DNA from: Oenanthe sinensis
Lineage: Eukaryota > Streptophyta > Magnoliopsida > Apiales > Apiaceae
Assembly: GCA_028671895.1 (NCBI GenBank)
Contig: CM053800.1
Location: 24,697,886 to 24,761,885 of the forward strand
DNA: 64,000 nt
Direction of reading: 5' to 3'
Both the position numbers and the translations under genes were made by a program. A model generated the notes under the pieces. The model was not told where the DNA came from. It did not search any database and saw nothing but the letters and a program-made list of their open reading frames with translations. Positions 12,236 through 24,104 of this stretch are shown here, piece after piece (the stretch's first letter is position 1; each line of letters opens with the position of its first letter).

Positions 12236-12477
12236 TCAAATTCCAATTGGAAGAAATGGGATTAACTGGAGATTTTTCAACGCCTTATTGTACTCGATGA
12301 TCAGTCGCATGTACAATCGACATTTCATCATTTTCTCTACTAGTAGAAGGACAACCCCTTATCGGGACGTCACCCTAGGCAACTCATGGGCCTTTAATTA
12401 CGGCTGGGTCGTGCGTCCCCGACCTCTTACGCAACTTTTACTCCAGTCCCTGATGAATACTTAAACATTCATCAAAC

Positions 12478-13130
12478 CTAGAAGGAAATTTAATCAAGCC
12501 TTCTAGAACAACAACAATCCACTCTAGGATTTCAATCAACTGTTAAGGAAGGGAATTCAATACCACCTTCCAGAACAACAACAATCCATCATAGGATTTC
12601 ATCAACAGATAAGGAAGGGAATTTAATACAACCTTCCAAAACAACAACAATCCACTCTAGGATTTCAATCAACAGATAAGGAAGGGAATTTAATACAACC
12701 TTCCAGAACAACACAACAATTCATCACAGGATTTCAATCAACAGATAAGGAAGGGAATTTAATACAACCTTCCAGAACGACACAACAATCCATCACAGGA
12801 TTTCAATCAACAGATAAGGAAGGGAATTTAATACAACCTTCCAGAACGACACAACAATCCATCACAGGATTTCAATCAACAGATAAGGAAGGGAATTTAA
12901 TACAACCTTCCAGAACCACACAACAATCCATCACAGGATTTCAATCAACAGATAAGGAAGGGAATTTAATACAACCTTCCAGAACAACACAACAATCCAT
13001 CACAGGATTTCAATCAACAGATAAGGAAGGGAATTTAATACAACATTCCAGAACCACACAACAATCCATCACAGGATTTCAATCAACAGATAAGGAAGGG
13101 AATTTAATACAACCTTCCAGAACAACAACG
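12478..13130. repeat. 69-bp tandem array in the solo F LTR
   Basis: About nine copies. Measured starts of the CATCACAGG word at 12722, 12791 and 12860 give a 69-bp period. Each unit holds GGATTTCAATCAACAGATAA followed by GGAAGGGAATTTAATAC and CCTTCCAGAAC. The central units are nearly identical and the outer ones diverged, as expected from unequal exchange. This segment is not amplified in the tandem F copy, where a different one is. Confidence 0.95.
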
Positions 13131-16100
13131 ACCTATTGTAAGATTTCAATATCTGACAATAGCTTGGCTCCCGAAACGAGGTGGGAGTACTCTCGAAACA
13201 TCTGGGTTGACTCTCAGTCAACGAATTTAACAAGACAGAAACCCTTGAATCAAGGAGACTCAAGAACGCGACCGGGGAGCCACTAATACGAGTGAAAATA
13301 GACTCCACAAAATATTACATTTTTGGAGTGAAACAATAGGCCATAAGGCACCAATACAACTGGGAGGAATATCGGAGCCGGACGTTACCTCCCTAACCTG
13401 GAGTTATCGACTCAGAGTGAATACAAAATATCTGAGTCATCGCTCATTCTTTATTATTTAATGAAAAATAATATTTAAAGAAGTTTAGACAACTCCAGAA
13501 TATTTTTAAAGCACAAATAAATATTTTATTAATATTTAGGAGGTCCAGAATAGTCCTCAAAATATATTAAAAGGATTTAAAAGAATTAAAATATTTATTT
13601 CAAATATAATCAAGATTATTTAATATATAAATAATCTTAAATGATTCAACATATTTAAATAATATTTAATCAATATTAAATAATATTTAAATAATTTCAA
13701 ATGCCCTGAAAGTATTTAATTAACCTTTAAACACTTTCTATATTCCTTAAATAATATTTAATAAACTAAATATTATTTAAAACATTGAACCTCGACTAAC
13801 CGTCGAGACACACTAGACTACTCCCGGTCGACCATCGAGCACCAAAAAGATATGCTCAACACCAGATTCAGTTATACAAAACTGAAGAATAAACGTCCTC
13901 TAACTTTTTAAGAAGTTCAGAGGCGCGAACACACAGTATATAGTTCCATCTGAATGGAATTTCAAACACCACAGAGCTTTATAACCAATAAACCGTTATA
14001 AAGTCTAGAGTTTAGAAAGCTGCTATACGAACTCTGATTTTTCAAGAAGTTCAGAGTCGTCTCAGAATTAGGTTGAAAGAGATTCGAAACAACTCACGAT
14101 AAGCAATCTTAACAACCTATGCATACTCTTGTCATAAATCAGAATTAAATGACAAAGCGTCGGATACTTGCATACTCTAACTTTTCGAGAAGTTCAGAGT
14201 AGCAGAAGAATCAAGTTATATATGAACAAGACAGTTCAAGGTGAAATGCCGACGTGCATTTCCAATGACAACAATGAGCTAAGTAGTTCCAAGCACAACA
14301 AAATGTATAATCGAAGAACTTATCATTAAGTCAAAGATTTTAAAAATTTTGGCATCACCATGAATCAACAATATTCTGATATGGATTAAAACGATAGAGT
14401 TGGAAACTTGCCTGGAGTCCAAGGATGTTATTCCCACTTCTCCCATTTTACACTTAAACCTTTTGTTTTCAAAGTTTATCCATCTTAGACGCTTATTAGG
14501 CCTAAGCGGCTGTCTTTTCTGCAGAAAATTGGACATGACCTTTTCGTAAATCGGACTATCCACCTGTTTTCAAACCAAGCCAATCAATAATTCCTTCGAC
14601 TATATATAAAGTCAAACTCACTTTAAAACCAATTCCTTCACCATACTATAGTCGATTCCGGTTTTTAATCCTAACGTTTTGAAAACCAAGTCCAACCCGC
14701 CCTAACCGACGGTGACCAACTACTATTTTAGAAAAATCCAGAATGACTAAGTAGGTCCAACAATTCCAAACCATTAGTAATCAATCCTCGAATCATGTCA
14801 TTTAAACGAAACTAAATTGTTTGCTCAAATTAAATCATTTTCGAATCATAAGATTACTCCACCAGCTCATATAAACTCATTGTTGGTGGTGGGGAGTTCG
14901 AGCGATTTCATTGAAATCAAAGACTCGTCCACTCAACCCAAGTATCCAACAATTTTATAATATACAACTTTATACATTTGACTACCATGAAATAAGGCTT
15001 CTAACCTTTTCAAAACAATCTCCCAAAACGGTTGTTTAATCTTTTTCTTATGGTCATTCCACTTAACACCCCGTTTTCTAGTATTTTTAATAAATTGAAA
15101 ATTAATCCATTTGATATGATTCCTTTTCTCAGGTCTTCCTTGTACTACCAACAATATATCATAAAAATTTCAATTCGAACTAAGGTTGTTAGCTAGGTGA
15201 AACAATTCTCCAAAGTTCAATGTTCAAGCAATTCGTAGGTTATGAACAACCTTTACTAAAATAGCTATATCTCCTAGCTCGTTAATCCAATCGCCTCACC
15301 GTTTGAGGCTACACAAACTAGACTCCAATTATAACATAGATCCAGAAAATACAAAGTCCAGAAATGGTGTTAAGTATTCCAAGCAATTCATTCAAAACAG
15401 GGCAGTAACAGTAGCTCCAGAATTCATGTTTCTGAAAATTACTCTTACATGACCTGCACTCAACCAATTTTAATAAATCATATTTTACTCCTTTTAATCC
15501 CATTCTTCTTCCTAGTAATCTCAGATGTTTCAAGTATTTTAAATAAAAGTTTCAAGATTTATGGAGTCCCCTAACTAGCATGATCACATCCTCCAAGTTA
15601 GGTGAAAACAGAGTTGCTGAGTTTTCTGCCCTCCTTTACCGTTTTGGCCTTAACTTTTAGCTCATAACTCCGTTTGATGCAAAATTAGCGCGCAAACGAT
15701 CTAGAGACCGATATCTATCTAACCATATAAATAAATCATCAAGCAAGGCAGGTTAGACCCTTCGGGTTTTATGAACAGTTGGTAGGCAGAAACAAATTTT
15801 GCATGGTTCCGTTTGTACGTTCATCGTTTACCTCGTTTTAAACTCATCCAATTCAACTCAAACGACTTCCATATATTTTACACTACTACATGGGAATGTA
15901 CTCAAGACATCCCAAGCCCAAACACAATTAATCGACACTCCAAACATTGCCAATAACTCATCCAATTCATCCTCAACATCCTCAACTCTTAACCAAGTCA
16001 TCTTCACATTACACATTTATAAGTCTTAATTAAATCATCACTACATCACACAACCATAGACAACAAAACAAGCACTTATTCTTATGATCAAAGCCATAAC

Positions 16101-16973
16101 ATAGCATGCTATATCACATAAACACTATATATCTAGGGTTTGTATTTTCAAGGCTACCCGTGCTCATTAACAACTACCCAAAGCTTAAACAACTCATAAC
16201 AATCATCTAACAAGCCATAGGAACTCAAGAATCAAAGAAAACAAATTATTTATTTTCGTAGTTACTGTTCATCGTCACTTTCAACTCAAGAAATGAACAT
16301 GCTATGGAGTGTGGGGATGAAAGATGTTACCATAGATGGGTAGAGCTTGGAAGGACCATTCTTTTAAGCTATGGAACACCATTATCCATGGAGGCTAGCT
16401 TGATTTCTTCTCCTCTCTTGAAAATTCTGCCGAGAGCTTTGAAATGGGGGGGCGAGAACTGATTTTTGTGTGGTGTGGGGTGGAAGCTCGATATTTAATA
16501 CGGTTTGCGCGGTAGTCGCGTAATTTCCCGATAACGTTTTAATCTCTCGTTATCGTACTCTTTTCTTTCGTCCCACCTAAGTTTTAAAAACTTAAAATCT
16601 CATATTATGATTCTAATATATTTTAGAATCATTAAATTAATACTCTTTAATTGTTTCGAGAATTTACGAAACAATTCTGCGAGTAAATATTTTTCACTTA
16701 CACCATCTCTCAAACTCTGCCACGACTTCCATCCGGTCTTCAAATTTATTTTGTTGGACCAAAAATAAATATAAGTCCTATATTGTTTGCATATGCTACC
16801 GTAACACCGATACGCATATTTTCGAATATCCCGTATATTAAGAATACGGTCTCACACTTCAAGTACCTTATCAAGAAAATAAATCCATAAAATCATTTAT
16901 TCATAAAATGAAAAATTTTATCCAAAAAATCTTAATAACCCCAAGCGTCCAAAATACGGGTTATTACAGTTGC

Positions 16974-19373
16974 AGCATGAGCCTTTGTTGCCAACTTTGG
17001 TTCCTTTTGTTTTGGTGGATTTAAATCCACTTTAACTTTGAGAGTTGGCTTTTGGGGCTTAGACACCGTGGAACTCATGGCAGAATTTACATGCATTTCA
17101 TTATCTACATTTGGCATGTTCCATGGCATACCAGGCATGTTCATATTTGCATATGAAAAAAAGGGATTATACATGTATGGAACTTGTGCATAAGGAATAT
17201 GAACATTAGGTGTAACTAAATTAGAAGACATGACATTCATGAGCATAGGATTGGTAAACATGGCATTAGCAGTCATGGCATGTACATTTAAATCATTTGA
17301 AGATATAGATTTCTTTTCATTCTTGCATTGCATAGACAAATGATTTACACTGCCATATATAACACATACCTTTCTAGGAGCATACATGTCAGGAGTGTAG
17401 TTGTTGTGCTTATTAATGCCTACTTTACCATTCCTATTCTTTTTCTTTTTCTCAGATTTAGGCTGAGTTATTTCCACAGGTGTTATCTTTTCTAATTTCT
17501 CTTTTAATTGTTTCTTGGATAAGCTACCTATGTTGATCTTCTCAGCTTCAGTCTCAACTTGATTTTTGGTTTCCTTAACAAACTTGATAGGAGTGCTAAA
17601 TTTGTTCTTTTTATTAGCCATTGATGATTTACTTGTCGATGGATCCTTATCAGTTGATTCAGCATCAATCGATTGATAATCCTTATCAAATGATGAAGGA
17701 TTAACAGTCGATTGATCTTTATCCATTGAAGTACCAGTCAATGGCCTGCCTATTGATTTGGGGAGTTCTCCTAGAGTATCTATACCTTGAACATCAATAA
17801 TTTGTTTGGCAGTTTTAACAGACCTATTCCATTTGTTAATGGTTTCAATTTCTTCAGCCAATTGTTCTTTTAACAATTCTTATCTTTTTAAATTATTTAC
17901 TAGTTCATCTATCGCATCCTTACTCTCCTGCTTAAATCTATCTAAACAAACAAGTTCATTTTCAAGAAAAATATTCCTCTCAGTTAAGACATCGATGGTG
18001 TTCTTCAATTTGAGATTTTCTTTATTTAGAGATTTTAGAGTGACATGCAAATTGTACAATTCATTGGACATTTCATTAACAGTACTATTGCATTCATTAG
18101 TTGTAAGCTTAGAAAAGTTTGTAGCTAGTACCTGATTTGATGATGAACTAGCTTCTTCATCTTCATGTTTGGCCATTAGTGCTAGATTGATGAATTCCTC
18201 AGAATCACTGTCCTCAGCAGCCCAGTCCTTCTCTTCAGTGACAAAAACCTTTTCTTTCTGTTTCAAAAGGTCAAAGTATTTCTTTTTATAATCAATACCA
18301 TCACAAGACTTTGCCTTTTCTTGTTTTGGCTTCCTGCACTCATTTGAGAAATGACCAGCCAATCTACAGTTAAAATATTTGAATTTAGATCTATCAACCA
18401 AATTTTTGTTTTGATTGTTACTTCTAAACTGGGATCCAGGCCTTTGAGCATTTGGATTCCTCTTGAATTTTAGCTTTGAAAACTTCCTTGACAGAAATGC
18501 AAGGTGTTCATCAATCTTATCCAAATAATCCTGAGAGCATGTTTCATTTTCTTCACACTTGCCCTTTCCTCTTTTGAATGATTCTTCAACAGCATTGCCA
18601 GTCATCATGACAAACTCTTCTACAAATCCACTTTCCTTCTTTTCTTCATTTCCTTTGACTATCAAAGCCACAATTTTCTCCTTTCTTTGATTCTTCTCAA
18701 TCTCCCCATCTTGTTGGATTTCCAACTCATATGTCTTGAGAATACCATAAAGTTTCTCAAGAGTATAATCCTTGAAGTCCTGAGATTATCTAATGGAAAA
18801 AGTCATTGGTTTCCATTCTTTTAGAAGACATCTAATAAATTTTAGATTTGTATCCTCAGTTGCATAAACCCTACCATATAGCTTCAGTCCATTTAATAAC
18901 TTCTAAAATCTGCTATAGGTGTCATTGATAGATTCTCTATTCTTGAAATGAAATGATTCATACTTTTGAATCAAGAGTTGCATCTTGTTTTTCCTTACTT
19001 GTTTAGTTCCTTCACATAGAGTTTGAAGAGTGTCCCGTACCTCTTTTAATGAAGTACAGTTTATCACATTGTCAAACATATCATTATCTAGACCATTAAA
19101 CAGAATGTTCATGGCCTTCTTGTCTTTGAGTAATTCTTTTTCATCTTCTTCTGTGAGCTCAGAGATGAGTTTAGGAATATGTTTGTCAAGTGCAGGAGTT
19201 CCATTAGGGTTCATACCTGTGACTAGCTTCGTGGGAATATGAGGACCTTCCTCTATACAATGAACATATGAAGGGTCGAGAGAAAGAAGATGCATATACA
19301 TTTTTACCTTCCATGGAAAGTATTCATCATTTTCTAATACTGGAATCTTTACACCTGAATCTTTTTGGCCCAT
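16974..19373 (-). pseudogene. Copia gag of A, broken
   Basis: Starts MGQKDSGVKIPVLENDEYFP at 19373, 58 nt inside the LTR border; the KIPVLENDEYFPWKVKM block matches B (KIPMLKRNEFTHWKVKM). Pieces 19373-18903, 18725-17880 and 17876-16974 are separated by stops near 18903, 18785 and 17880. It continues past the solo F LTR at 11246-11201. Two nucleocapsid knuckles are damaged: the first reads YFNCRLAGHFSNEC and the second CVIYGSVNHLSMQC, each with Cys replaced by Tyr (TGT to TAT, a G-to-A change). A linker at 17640-17740 is built of motif-derived S-x-D triplets (SMD, SFD, SID, STD). Confidence 0.9.
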
Positions 19374-19417
19374 ATTGACTGTTCTTGATCTTTAAACTTT
19401 ATGTATGTTGAAAGCCT

Positions 19418-19429
19418 GCTCTGATACCA
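19418..19429 (-). other. Primer-binding site of A (initiator tRNA-Met)
   Basis: Minus-strand TGGTATCAGAGC, complementary to the 3' end of plant initiator tRNA-Met, starts 2 nt inside the LTR border at 19432. Confidence 0.92.
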
Positions 19430-19431
19430 AT

Positions 19432-20551
19432 TGTTATTCCTTAGAACAATGTCAATATTTGTAGAAGGGGGGGGGGGTTGAATACAAATATTAAAACTTT
19501 TGCTTCTTTTAATATTTGTTCTTGTTGTTTGAGAGTTTGAAAGAATTTTTTTGAACAAATAATAACCGAAAATTAAACTGAACAAAGAGATTTTAAAATT
19601 ACTGATGGATTAATTTTTCCATCAGTTTATATTTTTGCTCAATGTTCCTAAGTTAAAAGAAACCTTAGCTTCATTTTTACAAGGTTAGAAAAATCAACTG
19701 ATCTTACAATGTGCTCTGAATCTTGAACAGTTGATTTAAGAAATATTATCTAACTTCTATATTTCTAACAATGCTACTACACTTTTTTATATACTACAAG
19801 TGTATTTTTACAATTCATATTCTATGATTGTTTCTATCTGTCTCTCTTTTTCATTTTTCCTTTTTAGGAAAACAGACTTGAAAGACAGCTACTGATTGAG
19901 TCTTCACAGCCATCCAAGGCTGTCTTCCATAGGTGTGCTTTTGTTCTGTGAATCTACAACAGATAGTCTTTCTGTGTTGTCACAATCAATTCATAACTTG
20001 CTGTTAAACATATAAATTGATTTATCCTTTAATCCATCAAGTGATGATCTTCTTCGATTGATCTTTATATCCATCGATTGATAAGGAATGACTTATCGTT
20101 TGATAGATGTTATCAATCGATATATCAATCGAAGGGCCTTCACATCAGTTGATATTCTTCAATTCTTGACTTGGCTTCTTCGATTGATCTCTCATCCATC
20201 GATGCTTCAATATCAATCGATCATCCTTCACTTGTGCAAATTCTTGTCTTCAAATAATTACAATTTGACAGTTTAATTTACACATCAATTGATGATCTAT
20301 ATCAATCGACTCTAACATCAATTGATAAGAATAATATCAATTGATTTATACCTTATCGATTGAAATAGACTAAGTACACCTATGCTATAGTCCAAATTAT
20401 CAGTTGATTCATATAAACATTTCAACTAATAAATGGTTTCCTGATATATTAATATTTATAAATTTTCATATCAATTGATTAGTTATAACAAATAAAATTT
20501 CTATGATTCTAAGATTAATGTTATCATCAAATTACATGTAGATTCCTAACA
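19432..20551 (-). mobile_element. 5' LTR of copia A (1120 bp)
   Basis: On the minus strand it begins TGTTAGGAATC (20551) and ends GGAATAACA (19432), bounded by ATACT outside and the PBS inside. A TATA-like box, TATATAAAA, lies at about 19793-19783 (minus), and an 11-base C-run lies close to the 3' end (G at 19467-19477). The U3 part (about 20030-20490) is packed with TCAATTGAT, TCGATTGAT and TCAATCGAT words. Confidence 0.93.
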
Positions 20552-20556
20552 ATACT
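20552..20556. repeat. Target-site duplication ATACT, right copy (copia A)
   Basis: Matches 4059-4063. Confidence 0.9.
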
Positions 20557-21422
20557 TCTTCTGGTCCTTGCGTTGCCAAGATGATGGGGGATGAGGCCTC
20601 CTAAACAGACCCTTATTTTAATTGACTTCATAAATGTGTTCCACCCTTATATACTAGAGGAGTATATATGTCTCACCTTATTTCATAGGATTGTGGAGGG
20701 CTCCAGTTCCGCCTATCATGCGTCATATTCACCCGATTTGGACTTGCAGGCTTCCCCCTATAGTCAGATGGTGGAGGGCATGCCCTGTAGTGGGGGAACA
20801 ATCTGAGCATTGCCTGGGTCAGGGATAGGCGTGGCCTGATTGATGATAGGTGGCTGAGGCCTGCCCATGATGACCGAAGGAGGCTAAGGCGTGCCTGGAT
20901 TTGTGTAGAGATGCGGTGTGACTTGGATGACTAGTATTGGGGCCGTGACCTGGGTTATCTAGGGAGTTTGAGTGTCGTGCCCAGTAGATTCATGGTATTC
21001 ACAATACTTTTTATGGTCCTTGCGTTGCTAAGCTGATGGGGGAGAAGGCCTCCTAAACAGACCCTTATTTTTATTGACTTCATAAATGTGTTCCACCCTT
21101 GTATACTAGAGGAATATATATGTCTCACCTTATTTCATAGGACTGTGGAGGGCTCCAGTTCCTCCTATCATGCGTCATATTTACCCAATTTGGACTTGTA
21201 GGCTTCCCCCTATAGGCACATGGTGGAGGGCACTCCCTGTAGTAGGGGCACAATCTGAGCGTTGCCTAGGTCAGGGATAGGCGTGGCCTGATTGATGATA
21301 GGTGGCTGAGGCATGCCCACAATGATCGAAGGAGGCTAAGGTGTGCCCGGATTCATGTAGAGATGCGTTGTGACTTGGATGACTGGTATTGGGGCCGTGA
21401 CCTGGGTTGTCTAGGGAGGTTG
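20557..21422. repeat. 453-bp tandem duplication in gag of E
   Basis: 20970-21422 repeats the unit made of 4024-4063 plus 20557-20969 with a few percent divergence: the same GTCGTGCCCA(C/G)TAGATTC, GGTCCTTGCGTTGC and CAGACCCTTATTTT words recur in order. Copia A landed in the first copy, so the duplication is older than A. Confidence 0.9.
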
Positions 21423-22096
21423 AGGCGTGCACTTAGTGACTTGATCAGTTGGGGTGGTTGATCCATACTTTGAATGACTTGGGGCGCGCCCTTATTAGTG
21501 TGTGGGGGAGGAGGATCCTGATTATCCCGGGTGCTTTGCCTTCGAGGAGTGGGACACTTGCTTTCAGATGAGATTTTAGAGTAAACAGAGTTGATGATAG
21601 GTTCGGCGTTGTGGCACCTCCAATGAGGAAGAGGCCTCTGACTCATGTAATCGTTATCTCTCATTCCTCTTCGATTTGACAGAGCCTCACGGGTGCGTGG
21701 GTTTATGTTCCGTGGAAAACCCTTATCCGGGAGGATCGACCTTAGAGGCAGAGGATTGATGATAGGCCTCTCCTCTCTCCTATGATGTTGGTCCTCCTCT
21801 TCTCTCTATAAAACCAATCTACCATTCCTATCACGAATAAAAGGCCTACGGTATTTGGAAATTACCTGGGTATTATGTCTCCTATCAAAAGTACGGTTTG
21901 AGCGATGTGGGTGTGGAGGATGTTGGGCTTCTTCTGCCAGGACTATTCCTCTTTCAACATTCTCCTGATAGTTCTGATTAGTAGCATCACTCCCAAATTC
22001 CAGCCTTTTGGGAGTGACTCTATGGAACCTACCATCATGAACATCTTCTAGCCTTCTTCCTCCTCCATCAAGGGTATGCCTCCCACCTTCTATCAT
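21353..22096 (-). pseudogene. Gag N-terminal region, element E
   Basis: Open pieces 22096-21806 (MIEGGRHTLDGGGRRLEDVH...) and 21664-21353 are Arg/Pro/Asn/Gln-rich, as in Tat Gag N-termini, with a stop between them. The start follows the PBS by about 330 nt. I do not see a clear retrotransposon gag core between here and the zinc knuckle; it may have been lost or displaced when the 453-bp duplication formed. Confidence 0.6.
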
Positions 22097-22422
22097 TGTT
22101 TATTTCCAAGGGAGCCATTCAAGAGTACACATACTTTCATTAAATCCATTGAAGTTCTCATGGAGGCTCCTGACCGTGTCTCCGATTAAGAACAACTGCT
22201 CCATCATCTCCGAGTTATTCATCAGGATGTGGGAGGTCCTCCAACAATTCGATCAACATTGGGGGGATTGTCTGTATACTGAGGGACATATTCCTCATGG
22301 TCATGGTAGTTTTGGTTGTTCTCACTATGACTCCAGCCAGGTGACTGTGCTTCTTCCACCCTCCTACCGTTTGTCCGCTGATCTTGTGGTTGTGACATCT
22401 TTTCTCCTTAGATGTTTAGAGT

Positions 22423-22442
22423 CCCCTACTTCTAGCGCCAAT
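22423..22442 (-). other. Primer-binding site of E (TTGGCGC type)
   Basis: Minus-strand TTGGCGCTAGAAGTAGGGGA starts a few nt inside the LTR border. Athila/Tat elements use TGGCGCC-type sites rather than initiator Met; the match is partial after TGGCGC. The exact tRNA is not settled. Confidence 0.6.
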
Positions 22443-22446
22443 TTTT

Positions 22447-23353
22447 TGATGGATAAATCTGGTAACCAACAAAGATCGAGGTTCTTTGCTGGAAAAAGAT
22501 CTAACAAGGCTGAGATGCGGTGGAGCGTGGTGGTTTATATGAGATTTGGGCTGAGATTGCTAGGTTTCAGAATAACTAGAGCTTTTCTTCTCTGACGGCT
22601 GTGAGCTGTAATAATTCCGACCCCCAACAATGTGCCTACGTACCACTATTTATAGGGAAAATAGAGGATCAAGCCGACATAGTTCTTGGAAAAGCAGAGA
22701 CCTGTTAGGAAACTGGAGTTTCCTTCTTCTAATCGAATGCAGAAATGACAAGTGGAACCTTCCTGGAAGGGGACTCTACATTTGGGCTTGTTTGGATAGG
22801 TCAAATGGACTTCATGGATTCGACATTGACCCGGAAACTGTGGGCTCTGGCCGGTCCAGTACATCTATTTCCAAGGATACCTTGACTAGAGGCCAGTACT
22901 AGATCCACCACAAATCGTAGGTCACATCCTAAACCCCCATACGACCGCAACCCACCTGAGTACAGGGAAATGATCTTCCAAGATAAGGTTAGCAGCATAT
23001 CATAACACCCCTACGAGGGCAACCAGAGGAATATAGGGTTATGGCCTTCAATAATTAATAATAGCCATAAATTATAGAGACGTTATTTAAAGGCAAAAGA
23101 AGACTTCGGGATGCTCGACCAGATTTTCTTAGAAAGTGGGTGCGCCCCCCAGTAGCCGCAAAAGGTGCGTGCCTGGAACATCTTATAGAAAATAACGTAC
23201 AACAACCTTCAACTCTCATTGATAAATATAGATGATAAAGTCATCAACAGATCAAGGAACATAGTCGGAGTAAACATAGTCGGGCCCTCGACGGGAGGCG
23301 CCGCGCCCTCCATATTAGCCCTTTAAAGGCGCGCCTAAAATTCTGGTATAACA
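22447..23353 (-). mobile_element. 5' LTR of E (907 bp)
   Basis: On the minus strand it begins TGTTATACCAGAATTTTAGG (23353) and ends TTTATCCATCA (22447). A TATAAATAG box lies at 22654-22647 (minus), about 200 nt from the 3' end. It contains GC-rich GGCGCGCC-type palindromes near its 5' end. The partner LTR is outside the window, so the borders rest on TG...CA and the PBS. Confidence 0.75.
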
Positions 23354-23640
23354 ATTTTATACATATTTTTAAATCCAGCTGCTGTCTTAAAAAATTTGAT
23401 CATAATTTTTAAATACAATTAATTATGTTTTCACCATATAAATTTATTATAAAGATATTATTAGTTGTGTGTAAATTTAAAAAATAAAATATATTTTTAA
23501 CAATTACTAATGTGATTCTTAATTATGTATATTTATTTTGAAAGCATCTTAATTATGTATTTTATTGTCCGCAAACAAAATAAAAATAAATGGGACGGGG
23601 TCTCCTCACAGCGTGTACAAAGGCAGTTGTACATTTAGAG
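23354..23640. other. AT-rich flank, no gene seen
   Basis: Non-coding AT-rich DNA between the LTR of E and the CASPL1-like promoter. Confidence 0.6.
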
Positions 23641-23652
23641 CTCGATACAGTC

Positions 23653-23660
23653 TATAAATA
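23653..23660 (+). promoter_or_regulatory. TATA box upstream of the CASPL1 pseudogene
   Basis: TATAAATA about 130 bp before the ATG at 23785, followed by a CA-rich leader without upstream gene sequence. Position and context fit a plant class II promoter. Confidence 0.6.
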
Positions 23661-23784
23661 GCAAATGTTTCAACACTTACTCATAAACCAACAATAACCT
23701 ATCTACAAACCGCACACATATATAGCACATTTCTCAGGTCATTTGCTTTTATTAAGCATTATGTCGATCTATATCTATAGTTAT

Positions 23785-24029
23785 GACATCGTCTATGACT
23801 AGTATTGCACCATCAGACTACAAGAATTTGCCCCCCGCTGCCATGAGCCGCCGTTCAGTGATGGTCGTCGTTCAGTGATGGTGGAGGTGGTGCTAAGGGT
23901 GTTGTTGTTTGTTGCGTCGTTAGTAGTTGTTGTGGTCATGGTTACCAGAAAATAAACGGAGTTGGTTCCATTTCCACCCTTAGGGATGGTGCCCAATACT
24001 GTCACATTTACTGATACGCCCGCCTTTAT
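23785..24029 (+). pseudogene. CASP-like (CASPL1) gene, exon 1 pseudogene
   Basis: From ATG at 23785 the reading MTSSMTSIAPSDYKN... is open until a 17-bp tandem duplication (about 23850-23883) shifts the frame. In the shifted frame from 23881 it reads VEVVLRVLLFVASLVVVVV, then MVTRK, a TAA, and TELVPFPPLGMVPNTVTFT, then TPAF. This is the first transmembrane helix and following loop of the CASPL1 family; the K-stop-T replaces the family's K-Q-T (CAA to TAA). Exon 1 appears to end at a GTGAGT donor at 24030. I cannot find exon 2 downstream. CASPL proteins are four-helix plasma-membrane proteins related to Casparian-strip scaffolds. This copy has at least two disabling lesions. Confidence 0.75.
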
Positions 24030-24104
24030 GTGAGTTTCCTTGCATGCTTTTGCACAAATTAAACACACACACTATTTTTCTGTTAAGTCTAATTATAAGA
24101 GTAC

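Larger units (their letters stand above)
11252..16968 (-). mobile_element. Solo LTR of Ty3/gypsy family F, 5.7 kb
   Basis: Read on the minus strand it begins TGTAATAACCCG and ends GGGGGCGTCACA (TG...CA). It is homologous along its length to the F LTRs on the plus strand (33481-49126 without copia B, and 54217-57273). There is no gag or pol and it is flanked by GTTGC. At 5717 bp it is exceptionally long for an LTR. Open frames inside (for example 14563-14279, 13308-13069) are short and lack family signatures, and I treat them as chance. It holds a 69-bp tandem array (12478-13130) and a hairpin-unit region (11940-12235). Confidence 0.9.
4064..20551 (-). mobile_element. SIRE/Maximus-like Ty1/copia element A
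   Basis: On the minus strand the order is 5' LTR 20551-19432, initiator-Met PBS, gag, pol (PR-INT-RT-RH), spacer, ORF3, then a 3' LTR reduced to 11 bp (4064-4074). An F-family solo LTR (11252-16968) interrupts the gag C-terminus. Without that insert the element is about 10.8 kb. The long extra ORF after pol places it with the SIRE/Maximus lineage. Many stops and frameshifts in all ORFs make it the most decayed copia copy here. Its LTR, UTR and ORFs are dotted with TCAATTGA/TCGATTGA motifs. Confidence 0.93.
20557..23353 (-). mobile_element. Ty3/gypsy element E, 5' part (LTR and gag)
   Basis: Continuation of E beyond copia A: gag (22096 down to 20557), leader with PBS, and 5' LTR 22447-23353. 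A 453-bp tandem duplication lies in gag. Confidence 0.85.

Noticed and set aside
12478..13130. Regular direct repeats resembling a CRISPR array
   Set aside because: The repeats are contiguous 69-bp units without unique spacers, inside a plant LTR.
19418..19429. tRNA-like words at 19418, 35603, 49131 and 58529
   Set aside because: Only 12-13 bases complementary to the tRNA-Met 3' end; these are primer-binding sites, not tRNA genes.
22149..22595. 148-aa plus-strand ORF near the E LTR
   Set aside because: It spans the PBS and LTR border of E on the opposite strand and has no family signature.
23799..24068. Minus-strand 89-aa Thr/Asn-rich ORF
   Set aside because: It is antisense to the CASPL1 exon; its Thr run is the complement of the Val-rich transmembrane codons.
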